Assembly (NCBI GenBank): GCA_026987195.1
Contig: JALSNC010000079.1
Span: 1-52,178 of the forward strand
Direction of reading: 5' to 3'
DNA length: 52,178 bases
Source of the DNA: Desulfobulbaceae bacterium
GTDB taxonomy: Bacteria > Desulfobacterota > Desulfobulbia > Desulfobulbales > Desulfobulbaceae
Under the pieces are notes generated by a model. The model worked only from the letters and a program-made list of their open reading frames with translations. It made no database searches and was not told the DNA's origin. The position numbers and the translations under genes were made by a program. Below, in pieces: positions 32,867 through 40,462 of this stretch (within the stretch, counting starts at the first letter, position 1; each line of letters starts with the position of its first letter).

Positions 32867-33736
32867 CTACCTGTAGGAACCCAGCAACCGCTGTCGCTGT
32901 TCCTGCCGCAGGAACTGCCGTTCTTCACCGGTCACGGCCAGAGGCTCGCCCTTGAGCAGGGCCATGAAATAACCGCAGAGGACACCGGCCGATTCAATCA
33001 GGTAGGGTTTGCGGAAGAGACGGTAGAGACTTCTGGCAAGGAGAAAGGGCACGCTGTAGCCGGTCAGGTAGAGGTTGCGGCCGGTACGGAGCTTGCCTTT
33101 CCACAACCCCTGTCGGGACGACATGATCCGGTAGTGGAGGATCTCAAGATCATCAAAACGGCGGGTTCGCCATCCTCTGAACCGGGCCCGCAGGAGATCG
33201 ACGGTGTCCCAGGCATTGCTGAAGGCCAGGCCACCGATCTCCTCGAAGCAGCTGCGCCGGTACATCCTGGCAGCGGCTATCGGATGGAAGGGGGGGGTTT
33301 TTTCTTCAAAGAGCATGCCGCCCGAGAGACAGAAACAGGTGCCGCCGGCAATACCGAGCCGCCCCTCTTCCCGGAAGCGGGCAAGCAGAGACGCGAAGTA
33401 GTCGGCATCCATGCTGATATCACCGTCGAGCTTGACAAGAAAACGCCAGGTGTCGATCTGGCTGATCCGGCCATAGCCCGCATAGAAGGCATCGATGATC
33501 CCCCGGCCCACGGCTGTGTACCCCCGATCTTCCAGGTGGACGGGAGTGATCCAGTCGTAGCGCTCGGCCCAGCTGTCGATGATCTCTCCCGTTCTGTCGG
33601 AGGAGCCGTCATCGACCATGATCCACTGCTGGGGCAGCACTGTCTGGGCCGCAACCGACCGCAGGGTCTTTTCCACGTACTGTTCTTCGTTACGGACCGG
33701 AGTGATGATGATGTATGGTTCAATCTCGGTCAACAT
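32867..33736 (-). CDS. GT2-family glycosyltransferase
   Basis: A 289-residue GT-A enzyme. IIITPVRNEEQYVEKTLRSVAAQ is the nucleotide-sugar-binding entry, MVDDGSSDRT the first Asp motif, KLDGDISMDADYF contains the metal-binding DxD-type motif, and GGLAFSNAWDTVDLLRARFRGWRT holds the acceptor-side Asp. C-terminal hydrophobic segments (SVPFLLARSLYRLF, AGVLCGYFMALL) suggest membrane association. It is the upstream-most gene of the minus-strand run that continues into the beta-helix genes, with a 196-bp gap. It could glycosylate these exported proteins or make a surface glycan; context does not decide. Start ATG 33736 has no clear ribosome site. Confidence 0.85.
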   Translation of the reverse strand: MLTEIEPYIIITPVRNEEQYVEKTLRSVAAQTVLPQQWIMVDDGSSDRTGEIIDSWAERYDWITPVHLEDRGYTAVGRGIIDAFYAGYGRISQIDTWRFLVKLDGDISMDADYFASLLARFREEGRLGIAGGTCFCLSGGMLFEEKTPPFHPIAAARMYRRSCFEEIGGLAFSNAWDTVDLLRARFRGWRTRRFDDLEILHYRIMSSRQGLWKGKLRTGRNLYLTGYSVPFLLARSLYRLFRKPYLIESAGVLCGYFMALLKGEPLAVTGEERQFLRQEQRQRLLGSYR

Positions 33737-34206
33737 CGCGCGTCGTTGAGTTGTTCCGGAGCCCTGCCGTGCGGACGCCGGCAGATGTGTTTTCGCATCA
33801 GGCCGTGCACCTGTCCCCATGACCATGGGCCTGGAAAAACCCAACCGGGCAGGTACGCAGCCAGCGGTCGTCTTATCGGAGCGATGGTACCACAAAATAG
33901 CCATTCAGGCATCAGTTTTTTCTCTTGATCTTTTTACAGGTTTCCATTTTTCCCTTGTGCCGCAACCAATTCCGACGAGCACCAGCCGGAAGGTCCGAAG
34001 GGCATCCTCACAAGTTTCTCGAAAAATACTTCTGTACCCTGGAGTCCGTATCTGCCATCGCTATTCCATGTCCTCTGCCCCGGAGAAGGAAAAAAATTGA
34101 CAGGAACGGATTTCCGACTAGATTCAGGAAACTACCTCCCGCCCCAGGTACGGCGGCCCTGCGGCCGCCGGAAAAACGTGACCGTTCACCCGAAAGGAGG
34201 ACAGAC
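33737..34206. other. divergent intergenic region
   Basis: A 470-bp region between the divergent GT2 and beta-helix genes. It contains an AT-rich patch near 33905-33960 and a good promoter at 34097-34124. No repeat copy or small gene is recognised. Confidence 0.6.
34097..34124 (+). promoter_or_regulatory. sigma70-type promoter for the beta-helix gene at 34207
   Basis: TTGACA (34097-34102), 16-bp spacer, TAGATT (34119-34124). It is about 82 bp upstream of an ATG with a strong AAAGGAGG ribosome site. Confidence 0.55.
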
Positions 34207-35688
34207 ATGGCAGACACCTTTCCCAGATGGCTGATATCCGGAGGTCTTTTCCTGCTGGCCTGTTTCCTGGCCCCCGCAGGGCGTTGCGGCCCGAATGGTC
34301 TCCCGGGCGGGCCGGGTTTCGACATCAGGGCCTTTCAGGAGCTGCAGAAACAACGCCATCAGGACCGGCTGGGCGGTCTGCCACCGGAAATACTCGCCGC
34401 CCAGGGCGATGGCCCCATAGATGTCCCCACTCCTGACGAAGCGGCAAGAGAGGCCATCGCCATTGCCGACCGGGACGCCCGGGCCCTGATCGACCGCACC
34501 TTTCACCAGAAGGGCAGAACCCTGGTGGTGCCGGACGCCTACAGCAGTATCCAAGCGGCCATCGACGCGGCCGACGCCGGCGACACTGTGCTGGTCCGTC
34601 CCGGCACCTACCATGAGCTTCTGGTCATGAAAGACGGAGTCAGGCTCGCCTCCGACGCCGCCGAAGACGGCGACCGGCTGGTGCCGGTAAAAAACTGCCT
34701 CCTCAAACTGCCCCGGCGGACCCTGCGCACCATCATCGACGGCTCCGAAAGCGCCCCCTCCAGTCACGGCATGATCGATTTTGCACCGGGCGTGGGCCGC
34801 AAGACCATCATCGACGGCTTCACCATCCAGAATCTGCCGCCGCAAAACCACCATATTCCCGGCCACGCCCATGCCCTGAATGTCCGGGGCGCCAGCCCGG
34901 TGATCATGAACTGCCTGATCCGGAACAACGGCTCCACCGGTATCGGCAGCCACGTGGTCTACAACGACCAGGACGCGCCCATGCCCGAACGGGACTTCCG
35001 CTTTGCCAACATCAGGTACCGGACCTCGGCCCTGATCTATCACAACATCCTGCGCGGCAACCTGGGCCTGGGCATTGGCTCCAATCACTTTGCCGAGCCT
35101 CTTATCCTGGGCAACGAGATCCTGGCCAACAGCGACGAGGAGCTGGGCGGCGTTCCCACCCCGGGTATCGGCAACAAGCACGGCTCCGCCGCCACCATCC
35201 TCGGCAACATCGTCCATCACAACCCGGGGGGCGGCATCCTCTGCAAGGAGGGTGCAGCCCAAGGCAGATATCCCATCGACCGCAGTCCTCATCCCAGCAT
35301 CATCAAGAACGTTGTCTATGACAACGGTTCCATCCGGCCCGGCATCAGCGCCTCTGCCTGCGGCAGCATGGAGACCCCGGTCAGGATCGTCGGCAACTCG
35401 GTCTTCCGTGCCGGGATGGTGGGTATCGGCGCAAGTGACGGTACAGTGGCCATTATCGACGACAACCTGGTTGTGGGCAGCAGACAGGTGGGAATCGCCG
35501 TCAAGGGCGCCACGGTGCTGCACCTCAACCGCAACCGGATCCGGGACACCAGGCAGGGGCCGGGTGTCGCCATCGTGGCCGGATCGCGGGTCCTGCAGAT
35601 GGAAGGCAATATCTCCCGGGCCAACATGGGCCCGCGCTTTGTGGCCGAAAACGGAAGCTTTGCCGGACCCGCGGGCGGGCAGGAATGA
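34207..35688 (+). CDS. secreted parallel beta-helix protein
   Basis: A 493-residue protein with signal peptide LISGGLFLLACFLAPAGRC and a helical linker with ELQKQRHQDRLGGLPPEI. The beta-helix begins VPDAYSSIQAAIDAADAGDTVLVRPGTY. It shares RRTLRTIIDGS with the product at 31417-32670. Unlike the other beta-helix proteins it has histidine-rich turns (QNHHIPGHAHAL, GNIVHHNPGGGI, GSNHFAEP) that could bind metal. Coils such as YHNILRGNLGLGIGSN and GNSVFRAGMVGIGASD follow. Very strong ribosome site (AAAGGAGG). It is transcribed alone on the plus strand, from its own promoter. Confidence 0.87.
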   Translation: MADTFPRWLISGGLFLLACFLAPAGRCGPNGLPGGPGFDIRAFQELQKQRHQDRLGGLPPEILAAQGDGPIDVPTPDEAAREAIAIADRDARALIDRTFHQKGRTLVVPDAYSSIQAAIDAADAGDTVLVRPGTYHELLVMKDGVRLASDAAEDGDRLVPVKNCLLKLPRRTLRTIIDGSESAPSSHGMIDFAPGVGRKTIIDGFTIQNLPPQNHHIPGHAHALNVRGASPVIMNCLIRNNGSTGIGSHVVYNDQDAPMPERDFRFANIRYRTSALIYHNILRGNLGLGIGSNHFAEPLILGNEILANSDEELGGVPTPGIGNKHGSAATILGNIVHHNPGGGILCKEGAAQGRYPIDRSPHPSIIKNVVYDNGSIRPGISASACGSMETPVRIVGNSVFRAGMVGIGASDGTVAIIDDNLVVGSRQVGIAVKGATVLHLNRNRIRDTRQGPGVAIVAGSRVLQMEGNISRANMGPRFVAENGSFAGPAGGQE

Positions 35689-35740
35689 ACCGGCCATCCC
35701 TGCCGTCCGTACAGAAACCATCTGTTGGTAGCACTTACAG

Positions 35741-35773
35741 ACTTACTTTCAATTCCCACGGGTTACTTTCAAC
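35741..35773. other. solitary CRISPR-repeat-like sequence
   Basis: CTTTCAATTCCCACGG followed by GTTACTTTCAAC, in a 119-bp gap between convergent genes. The composition resembles a CRISPR direct repeat, but there is one unit, no spacers and no cas genes, so it is not called as an array. Confidence 0.25.
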
Positions 35774-35807
35774 ATCGAAACCACAATAGTGGTCCCCTCC
35801 CCGCCGC

Positions 35808-37607
35808 TTACAGCAAAAGAAGATAGGCACCGCCAAGTACCCTGAAGTCGGCCGGAGGCCTGGGAGGAGAGGTACGGGAATAGGTGGAGTGGGTATCCCG
35901 GCCCGAGGCCTGCTGCCAGCCGGCAAAATCGGTCACAGACGGTGACCAGCTGTTCCAGGAAAACGGCCTGGAGGTCCCGTCGTGGTACTCGTTGAAATCG
36001 ATGGTGTGGCCGTTGGTGGTGCCAGGCTGAACATAGAAGAGATTCTGGCCCGATCCGGCCTGGAAATAGTTGGAGGTGACGGTGCAGTCGGCGGCCGTGG
36101 TGCCACTCGGGAAGAACACCATCTGGGCCGTGGCCCAGGAGGTGGCGCCATTATAGAGCAGCTGGTTGCCGGTGAGGGTGTGTCCGGCCGAGGAGACAGC
36201 GATACCGCCGTTGCTGTTGCCGCTGACCAGGTTGTTCTCGATGCGCAGCGGCCCTGAGCCCTGGTCCACCATGATCCCGGCACTGCGCAGGCGGCTGGAG
36301 CCCCCATGGCGGATGGCATTGCCGCGGATCACATTGCCGGTGCCGGAGAAAAGGGTGTAGATACCGGCAGCATCATAAACCAGCCGGTCGGCTTCCTGGA
36401 TCGTGTTGTTTTCAATAAGATTTCCAGTAACCAGCGAGGGTGCTGACTGTCCACCGCCATCCGTGGACAGGCTGATGCCGCCGGAGCCGATACGATCGAA
36501 GATGTTGCCGGAGACGATATTGTTCCGGGCGGCAGTGCCCCAGGCATAGATGGTCAGTCCTCCGCCCAGTACGGACTCCACGCGGCTGTTCTCCACCCGG
36601 CAGTTGCTCGAGCTGAGCAGCAGGATGGAGGTCTGGTGCGAAAGCAGACCACTGCCGTAGACCTCCACTCCGCTGACCGTCACCCTGGACGAATTGTTGA
36701 GCAGGATACCCACACCACCTGCACCGCGAACCCTCAGGGCAGTGAGGGTGAGATCATCGTGTCCTTTCGTGTCAATTCCGGTGACAATGGTACTGGCCTC
36801 CACCGCTATGGTATCGGGATCGACATCAGAATAGAGATACAGCGTGTCGCCATCCCAGGTCCAGTCACCCGGCCGGGTCAGGCCGTCCGTGGTGGTAACG
36901 ATGGTCGGCCTGCCCAGGGGAGTGGACCATTGCTGTTCCCGGCCGTTGGCATCGAGCTGCCGGACCAGCACATCGACGTTGGTGGCAATCCTGTCCCGGT
37001 AGCGCGTGATACCCGAAACCGTGTACCGGCCCCTGGCCGTTACCCATAGATTGGTATAAAGGGGTGATTGAATCTGCAGCAGGACAGCACCCGGAGCAAG
37101 GGATGGAGGTACAGGTGCATCGAACCTCAGGGTGGTGATCTCGGCCATGGGCTCGCCCTTGTAGAACAGGACCCCGGGCCGCGACGGCCAGGACATGGAA
37201 TAGATGTTGCCACCCAGCGACACCCAGCCGGTCACCGGCACGGTGGCATCAATCACCGGCAGGTCACCGCTGCCGTAAGCCCCGAAGGTCAGGTTGGAGG
37301 CAGGTATTTTCAGTGCTTCATGCCACACTTCGCCCCGCATGAAGAACACTTGGTCTCCAGCCTGAAAGCCGGTAAATCCATTGACTTTGGCAACGGTTTT
37401 CCAGGCCTCATTGCTCATCAGGCCAGTATTGCTGTCTCTGCCATCAGTGGCGTCCACAAAGTAGTCAGTGGCGAAAACCGGAAGTGTCCAGAAAAAGGAC
37501 ACCAGAGCCAGCAGTGTCCACAGGCCGGCGCGGCGTCGCCGGGTCCGGCTGACAGCCCACGTTCCTGCTTCTGTCATCCCCCCCATCCTGTCACTCATGG
37601 CAGACAT
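35808..37607 (-). CDS. secreted parallel beta-helix protein (pectate-lyase-like)
   Basis: A 599-residue protein with a signal peptide (GLWTLLALVSFFWTLPVFATDYFVDATDG). The N-terminal ATDYFVDATDGRDSNTG motif is typical of right-handed beta-helix proteins of the PL-like DUF1565/choice group. A beta-sandwich-like insert (about residues 120-260, LWVTARGRYTVSGITRYRDR) precedes the coils VRGAGGVGILLNNSSRVTVSGVEVYG, ENNTIQEADRLVYDAAGIY and ENNLVSGNSNGGIAVSS. Codons and residues (Ser/Thr-rich) differ from the neighbouring beta-helix proteins, suggesting a separate origin. No catalytic Lys/Arg/Asp set of pectate lyases can be placed with confidence. Starts at 37607, 37598, 37586 and 37577 are all possible; GAGGA favours 37607. 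Confidence 0.83.
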   Translation of the reverse strand: MSAMSDRMGGMTEAGTWAVSRTRRRRAGLWTLLALVSFFWTLPVFATDYFVDATDGRDSNTGLMSNEAWKTVAKVNGFTGFQAGDQVFFMRGEVWHEALKIPASNLTFGAYGSGDLPVIDATVPVTGWVSLGGNIYSMSWPSRPGVLFYKGEPMAEITTLRFDAPVPPSLAPGAVLLQIQSPLYTNLWVTARGRYTVSGITRYRDRIATNVDVLVRQLDANGREQQWSTPLGRPTIVTTTDGLTRPGDWTWDGDTLYLYSDVDPDTIAVEASTIVTGIDTKGHDDLTLTALRVRGAGGVGILLNNSSRVTVSGVEVYGSGLLSHQTSILLLSSSNCRVENSRVESVLGGGLTIYAWGTAARNNIVSGNIFDRIGSGGISLSTDGGGQSAPSLVTGNLIENNTIQEADRLVYDAAGIYTLFSGTGNVIRGNAIRHGGSSRLRSAGIMVDQGSGPLRIENNLVSGNSNGGIAVSSAGHTLTGNQLLYNGATSWATAQMVFFPSGTTAADCTVTSNYFQAGSGQNLFYVQPGTTNGHTIDFNEYHDGTSRPFSWNSWSPSVTDFAGWQQASGRDTHSTYSRTSPPRPPADFRVLGGAYLLLL

Positions 37608-37816
37608 GTTTCCTCATTGCTGTTCCACGCAATAGGTTCAGAGAAATCACCGTTCCTGCATTGACGAGGCCCCGGCAGACCGGATTATTCCCTGACCGGA
37701 CGTATTCCTCTTTCAGTATACCGTATCCTGCGCTGCCGGAAAAGCTTTGGCTCACAAGGGAATCCGGCCGTCTGCTGAAAAAATGCAACAATCGTGCAAG
37801 GATTGAGTAAGACCAG

Positions 37817-37861
37817 GCAAAAAAAAAGGACGGTTCCGCAGCAGGCTGCGGAACCGTCCCC
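37817..37861 (-). terminator. Rho-independent terminator of the cytochrome genes
   Basis: On the minus strand a 14-bp perfect stem (GGACGGTTCCGCAG with CTGCGGAACCGTCC, loop CCTG) is followed by eight T. It lies 25 bp after the stop of the second dodecahaem cytochrome. Confidence 0.92.
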
Positions 37862-37885
37862 GACGGGACGCTGTTCGCCTGGAAC

Positions 37886-38863
37886 TTACTTGTTCCTGTT
37901 CACAGGCAGGTTATGCGGATCCTTGTGGCACTCGAGACACTTGGGGAACCGCTTGTGCAGGGCCTTGCCGTGCGGCAGGCCGTGGCACTGCTGGCACTTG
38001 GGAATCTGGCCGTGCTTGACGTGACAGGTGGCGCAGTGGAGTTCACTGTGCTTGGTGTGGTTGGTCTGCAGGTTGGAGTAGATCTGCGTATGACAGGAAC
38101 CACAGACGTTGTTGGGCGTGTCCTCCGGATACTTCTTTATCCTCTTGGCCGAGTGCGGTGAATGGCAGACCAGGCAGTCCTTGAAGACCTGCCCCTCCAC
38201 ATGGGGCTCATGGCAGTCGAGACAGCTCGGAATATAGCCGTGCTTGTCGGCATGGCAGCCCTGGCAGTTGACCTCGACGTTGTGCTTGGTCGGGTACTTG
38301 GCAAACTCGGTGCCTTCACTGGAATGACAGACCGCGCAGGAGACCACGGGCTTGCCGTCCTTGCCCTTGATCTTCTTCTCCACCTGGGAGAAGGCGATGG
38401 TCCGCGGTGAATGCGGATTCTGGTGACACTCCATGCAGTTGGGGAAGGCCTCGCCATGTTTCAACCCGTGACACCGGGTACACTTGGGCATGATACGTTC
38501 ATAGTTCTTCTTGCGCGGATTGTAGACATGGAACTGGGTGTGGCACTTCTTGCAGTCGAACCGATGCTTGGTCTTGCTCTTTTTCAGATCGGTGAACTGG
38601 TTGACATGGCAGCGGCCGCAGTCCACAGGTTTCAGCGGCGGAGGTGTCACCTCGTACAGTGCGGCACCCGCGGCCTGGGGCGCCGCTTTTTTTTCAGTGG
38701 CCGCGTTGGCGCCTTCCGTGGTCCCACCGCTGGCAGCGGCTACCGTCTTGCCGCTGGTGCTCTCGGTCTTCTTGTCCCCGGCCTGCTGGCTTGCACAGGC
38801 TGCCAGCAGCAAGGTGGTGGCCAGCACCGCCATGACCGCCATTCCTTTCAACTTGATCTTCAT
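37886..38863 (-). CDS. dodecahaem c-type cytochrome lipoprotein 2
   Basis: A 325-residue protein with a lipoprotein signal (AVLATTLLLAAC, cysteine about residue 23) and a 60-residue Ala/Thr/Gly/Lys linker. Twelve CxxCH motifs follow: CGRCH, CKKCH, CTRCH, CMECH, CAVCH, CQGCH, CLDCH, CLVCH, CGSCH, CATCH, CQQCH and CLECH. Lysine is abundant, so the protein is basic, unlike many outer-surface cytochromes. The C-terminal CLECHKDPHNL is almost identical to the end of the next cytochrome, marking a tandem duplication. Electron transfer in the periplasm or at the outer membrane is the expected role. Terminated by a strong hairpin downstream; 23 bp separate it from the upstream gene. Confidence 0.94.
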   Translation of the reverse strand: MKIKLKGMAVMAVLATTLLLAACASQQAGDKKTESTSGKTVAAASGGTTEGANAATEKKAAPQAAGAALYEVTPPPLKPVDCGRCHVNQFTDLKKSKTKHRFDCKKCHTQFHVYNPRKKNYERIMPKCTRCHGLKHGEAFPNCMECHQNPHSPRTIAFSQVEKKIKGKDGKPVVSCAVCHSSEGTEFAKYPTKHNVEVNCQGCHADKHGYIPSCLDCHEPHVEGQVFKDCLVCHSPHSAKRIKKYPEDTPNNVCGSCHTQIYSNLQTNHTKHSELHCATCHVKHGQIPKCQQCHGLPHGKALHKRFPKCLECHKDPHNLPVNRNK

Positions 38864-38886
38864 CTCTGTTTCCCCTCCTTTTCCCG

Positions 38887-39690
38887 TTACTTGGTTAAAT
38901 TATGCGGATCGACGTGGCAATCCAGGCATCCCTTGAAGTTCTTGATCATGGCCTCGGGATGGGGCACTCCATGGCAATCCTGACAGGCGGGGATATTGCC
39001 ATGAGTGTTCTTGTGACAGTAGACGCACTGGAGTTTGGCATGCTTGTATTGCCCCGACTCCAGCAGTTTGCGGATATCGCCGTGGCAGGCGCCACAGTCC
39101 TTGTTGGGGATGTCGGGACCATAGGCGACATTGAGTGGCTGATGCACGCGGTGGCAGGAGACGCAGTCCTCGAACTTCTGACCCTGGCGATGGGGTTCAT
39201 GGCACTTCAGGCAGCTCGGTATATAGCCATGCTTTGTATGACAGAAGGAGCAGTCAACATTGGCATGGGCGCTGGGATTCTGGTCGATCTCCTGCACCTG
39301 CTCGGAATGGCAGGTGTTGCAGACCGGCTTGACGCTCTCGTTCTCAGGAAATGTTATCTTCAGGGGTGTATGGGGGTTGCGGTGACAGCCCAGGCAGTTC
39401 TTGACCTCGAAATGGGGCTCTCCCTCGTGGCATTTGGAGCACTTGGGAATCATCTGGTCCACCGGCGTGGACGGCGGATGTCCGGCATCGTGACAGTCGA
39501 GACATGTTACTTCGGTCTTGTGCTTGGTGCCATCCTTCTGGTTCTGGTGCACGACCTTGGGGTGGCATTTCACACAGTCACTGACCTGCAACTGCGGGTC
39601 AGGAGCCTGCTCCGCGGCGCCGACAGCTCCCCAGGGAGCCAGCAGGCCGATGGCCAGCGACAGGGCCGCGGCAAAGACAAACTTTTTCAT
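38887..39690 (-). CDS. dodecahaem c-type cytochrome 3, periplasmic
   Basis: A 267-residue protein with a cleavable signal (FVFAAALSLAIGLLAPWGAVGA) and no lipobox, so it is soluble in the periplasm, unlike its lipidated partner. Twelve CxxCH motifs are present: CVKCH, CLDCH, CSKCH, CLGCH, CNTCH, CSFCH, CLKCH, CVSCH, CGACH, CVYCH, CQDCH and CLDCH. Shared phrases with cytochrome 2 (HGYIPSCLxCHEPH, CxxCHxDPHNL) show common descent. The pair could hand electrons from a periplasmic carrier to a membrane-attached one. ATG 39690 has GGAGGG upstream. First gene of a two-gene unit. Confidence 0.94.
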   Translation of the reverse strand: MKKFVFAAALSLAIGLLAPWGAVGAAEQAPDPQLQVSDCVKCHPKVVHQNQKDGTKHKTEVTCLDCHDAGHPPSTPVDQMIPKCSKCHEGEPHFEVKNCLGCHRNPHTPLKITFPENESVKPVCNTCHSEQVQEIDQNPSAHANVDCSFCHTKHGYIPSCLKCHEPHRQGQKFEDCVSCHRVHQPLNVAYGPDIPNKDCGACHGDIRKLLESGQYKHAKLQCVYCHKNTHGNIPACQDCHGVPHPEAMIKNFKGCLDCHVDPHNLTK

Positions 39691-39907
39691 AACATATCCC
39701 TCCATCTCTCTTGAAAATGTTGCGGAACTGTCCCGGGTCACTCCTTTCCATCTCCCCGAAACATGGTTTCTCCCTGCTGGATACCAGCCATCTGCCATAT
39801 CCGGTCACAGGGCTCCCGACCCTGTGCTTTGGTGATCTCCGGACTATGCAGCAGGTCCAGGTGCGGCATGCCACGGTGCGCCGGCGGGCATCCGCACCCC
39901 TCCCGGC

Positions 39908-39961
39908 GGGTAAAAGTATCGGCCTTTTCAGGTGGTTGCCGATGGCGGTGGACAATTACCC
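39908..39961 (+). repeat. hairpin leader repeat, copy 6, full short-element form
   Basis: The 54-bp unit is bounded by GGGTAA and TTACCC. It contains AAAAGTATCGG, TTTTCAGG and the hairpin core GTTGCCGATGGCGGTGGAC (hairpin at 39931-39960). The terminal inverted bases suggest this is the complete short form of the element. It lies between divergent genes, about 220 bp from the cytochrome start. Confidence 0.85.
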
Positions 39962-40236
39962 CGGCGGGGCCGGAAAAACTCCCCTCACTGGCCCGGGCTT
40001 CAGGTTCCACCTGCGGACGCCACAAAAATATTCTCTATTCAAAACCACCAGTTCCTCAAAGTCAAGAGGCGTTTGCCCCCTGTTTTCTCATTTTCCCGTG
40101 AAATCCGCCCGAATCGGTCTGTTTTTTCCCGTCCGCAGGCCGGAAAAAAATGAGCTGACACTCACCCGCGGCCGCTGCCGTCCTTCTTTACGATTTTTCC
40201 CCGGTCCGCCGGGCTACGATTCAGTCAGTTTCCTGC

Positions 40237-40265
40237 TTGACAGCGAATATTAACAATTATATATT
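40237..40265 (+). promoter_or_regulatory. consensus sigma70 promoter for ilvB
   Basis: TTGACA (40237-40242), 17-bp spacer, TATATT (40260-40265). Transcription would start near 40272, which places the following hairpin repeat in the 5' leader RNA of ilvB. Confidence 0.75.
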
Positions 40266-40283
40266 CCGATGTTATTCTCCCAT

Positions 40284-40311
40284 GTAGTTGCCGATGGTGG
40301 TGAACTGTTAC
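40284..40311 (+). repeat. hairpin leader repeat, copy 7
   Basis: GTAGTTGCCGATGGTGGTG followed by AACTGTTAC. It lies 18 bp after the -10 box of the ilvB promoter, so it is transcribed at the start of the leader, in the gene's orientation. Confidence 0.85.
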
Positions 40312-40462
40312 GCCGGCGGAAATCAAGCCTGGCTTCTGTCGCCTGGCGCTGATGTACCGATAACCGGCCGGACCGGCCTGACCGGTCGCGGCCTCAACGA
40401 CATGCTCCCCGGCTCGCCATGGAACCGGACCAGTTGTCAAAGCGAACAAAGGATATTTCCAG

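Larger units (their letters stand above)
39691..40462. other. divergent intergenic region upstream of cytochrome and ilvB genes
   Basis: A 772-bp region with two hairpin repeat copies (39931-39960 and 40284-40311) and a strong promoter for ilvB (40237-40265). The AT-rich segment around 40025-40060 may hold the minus-strand cytochrome promoter, but no clear pair is seen. No gene is evident. Confidence 0.65.

Noticed and set aside
35741..35773. A CRISPR array
   Set aside because: One repeat-like unit only, with no spacers or cas genes.
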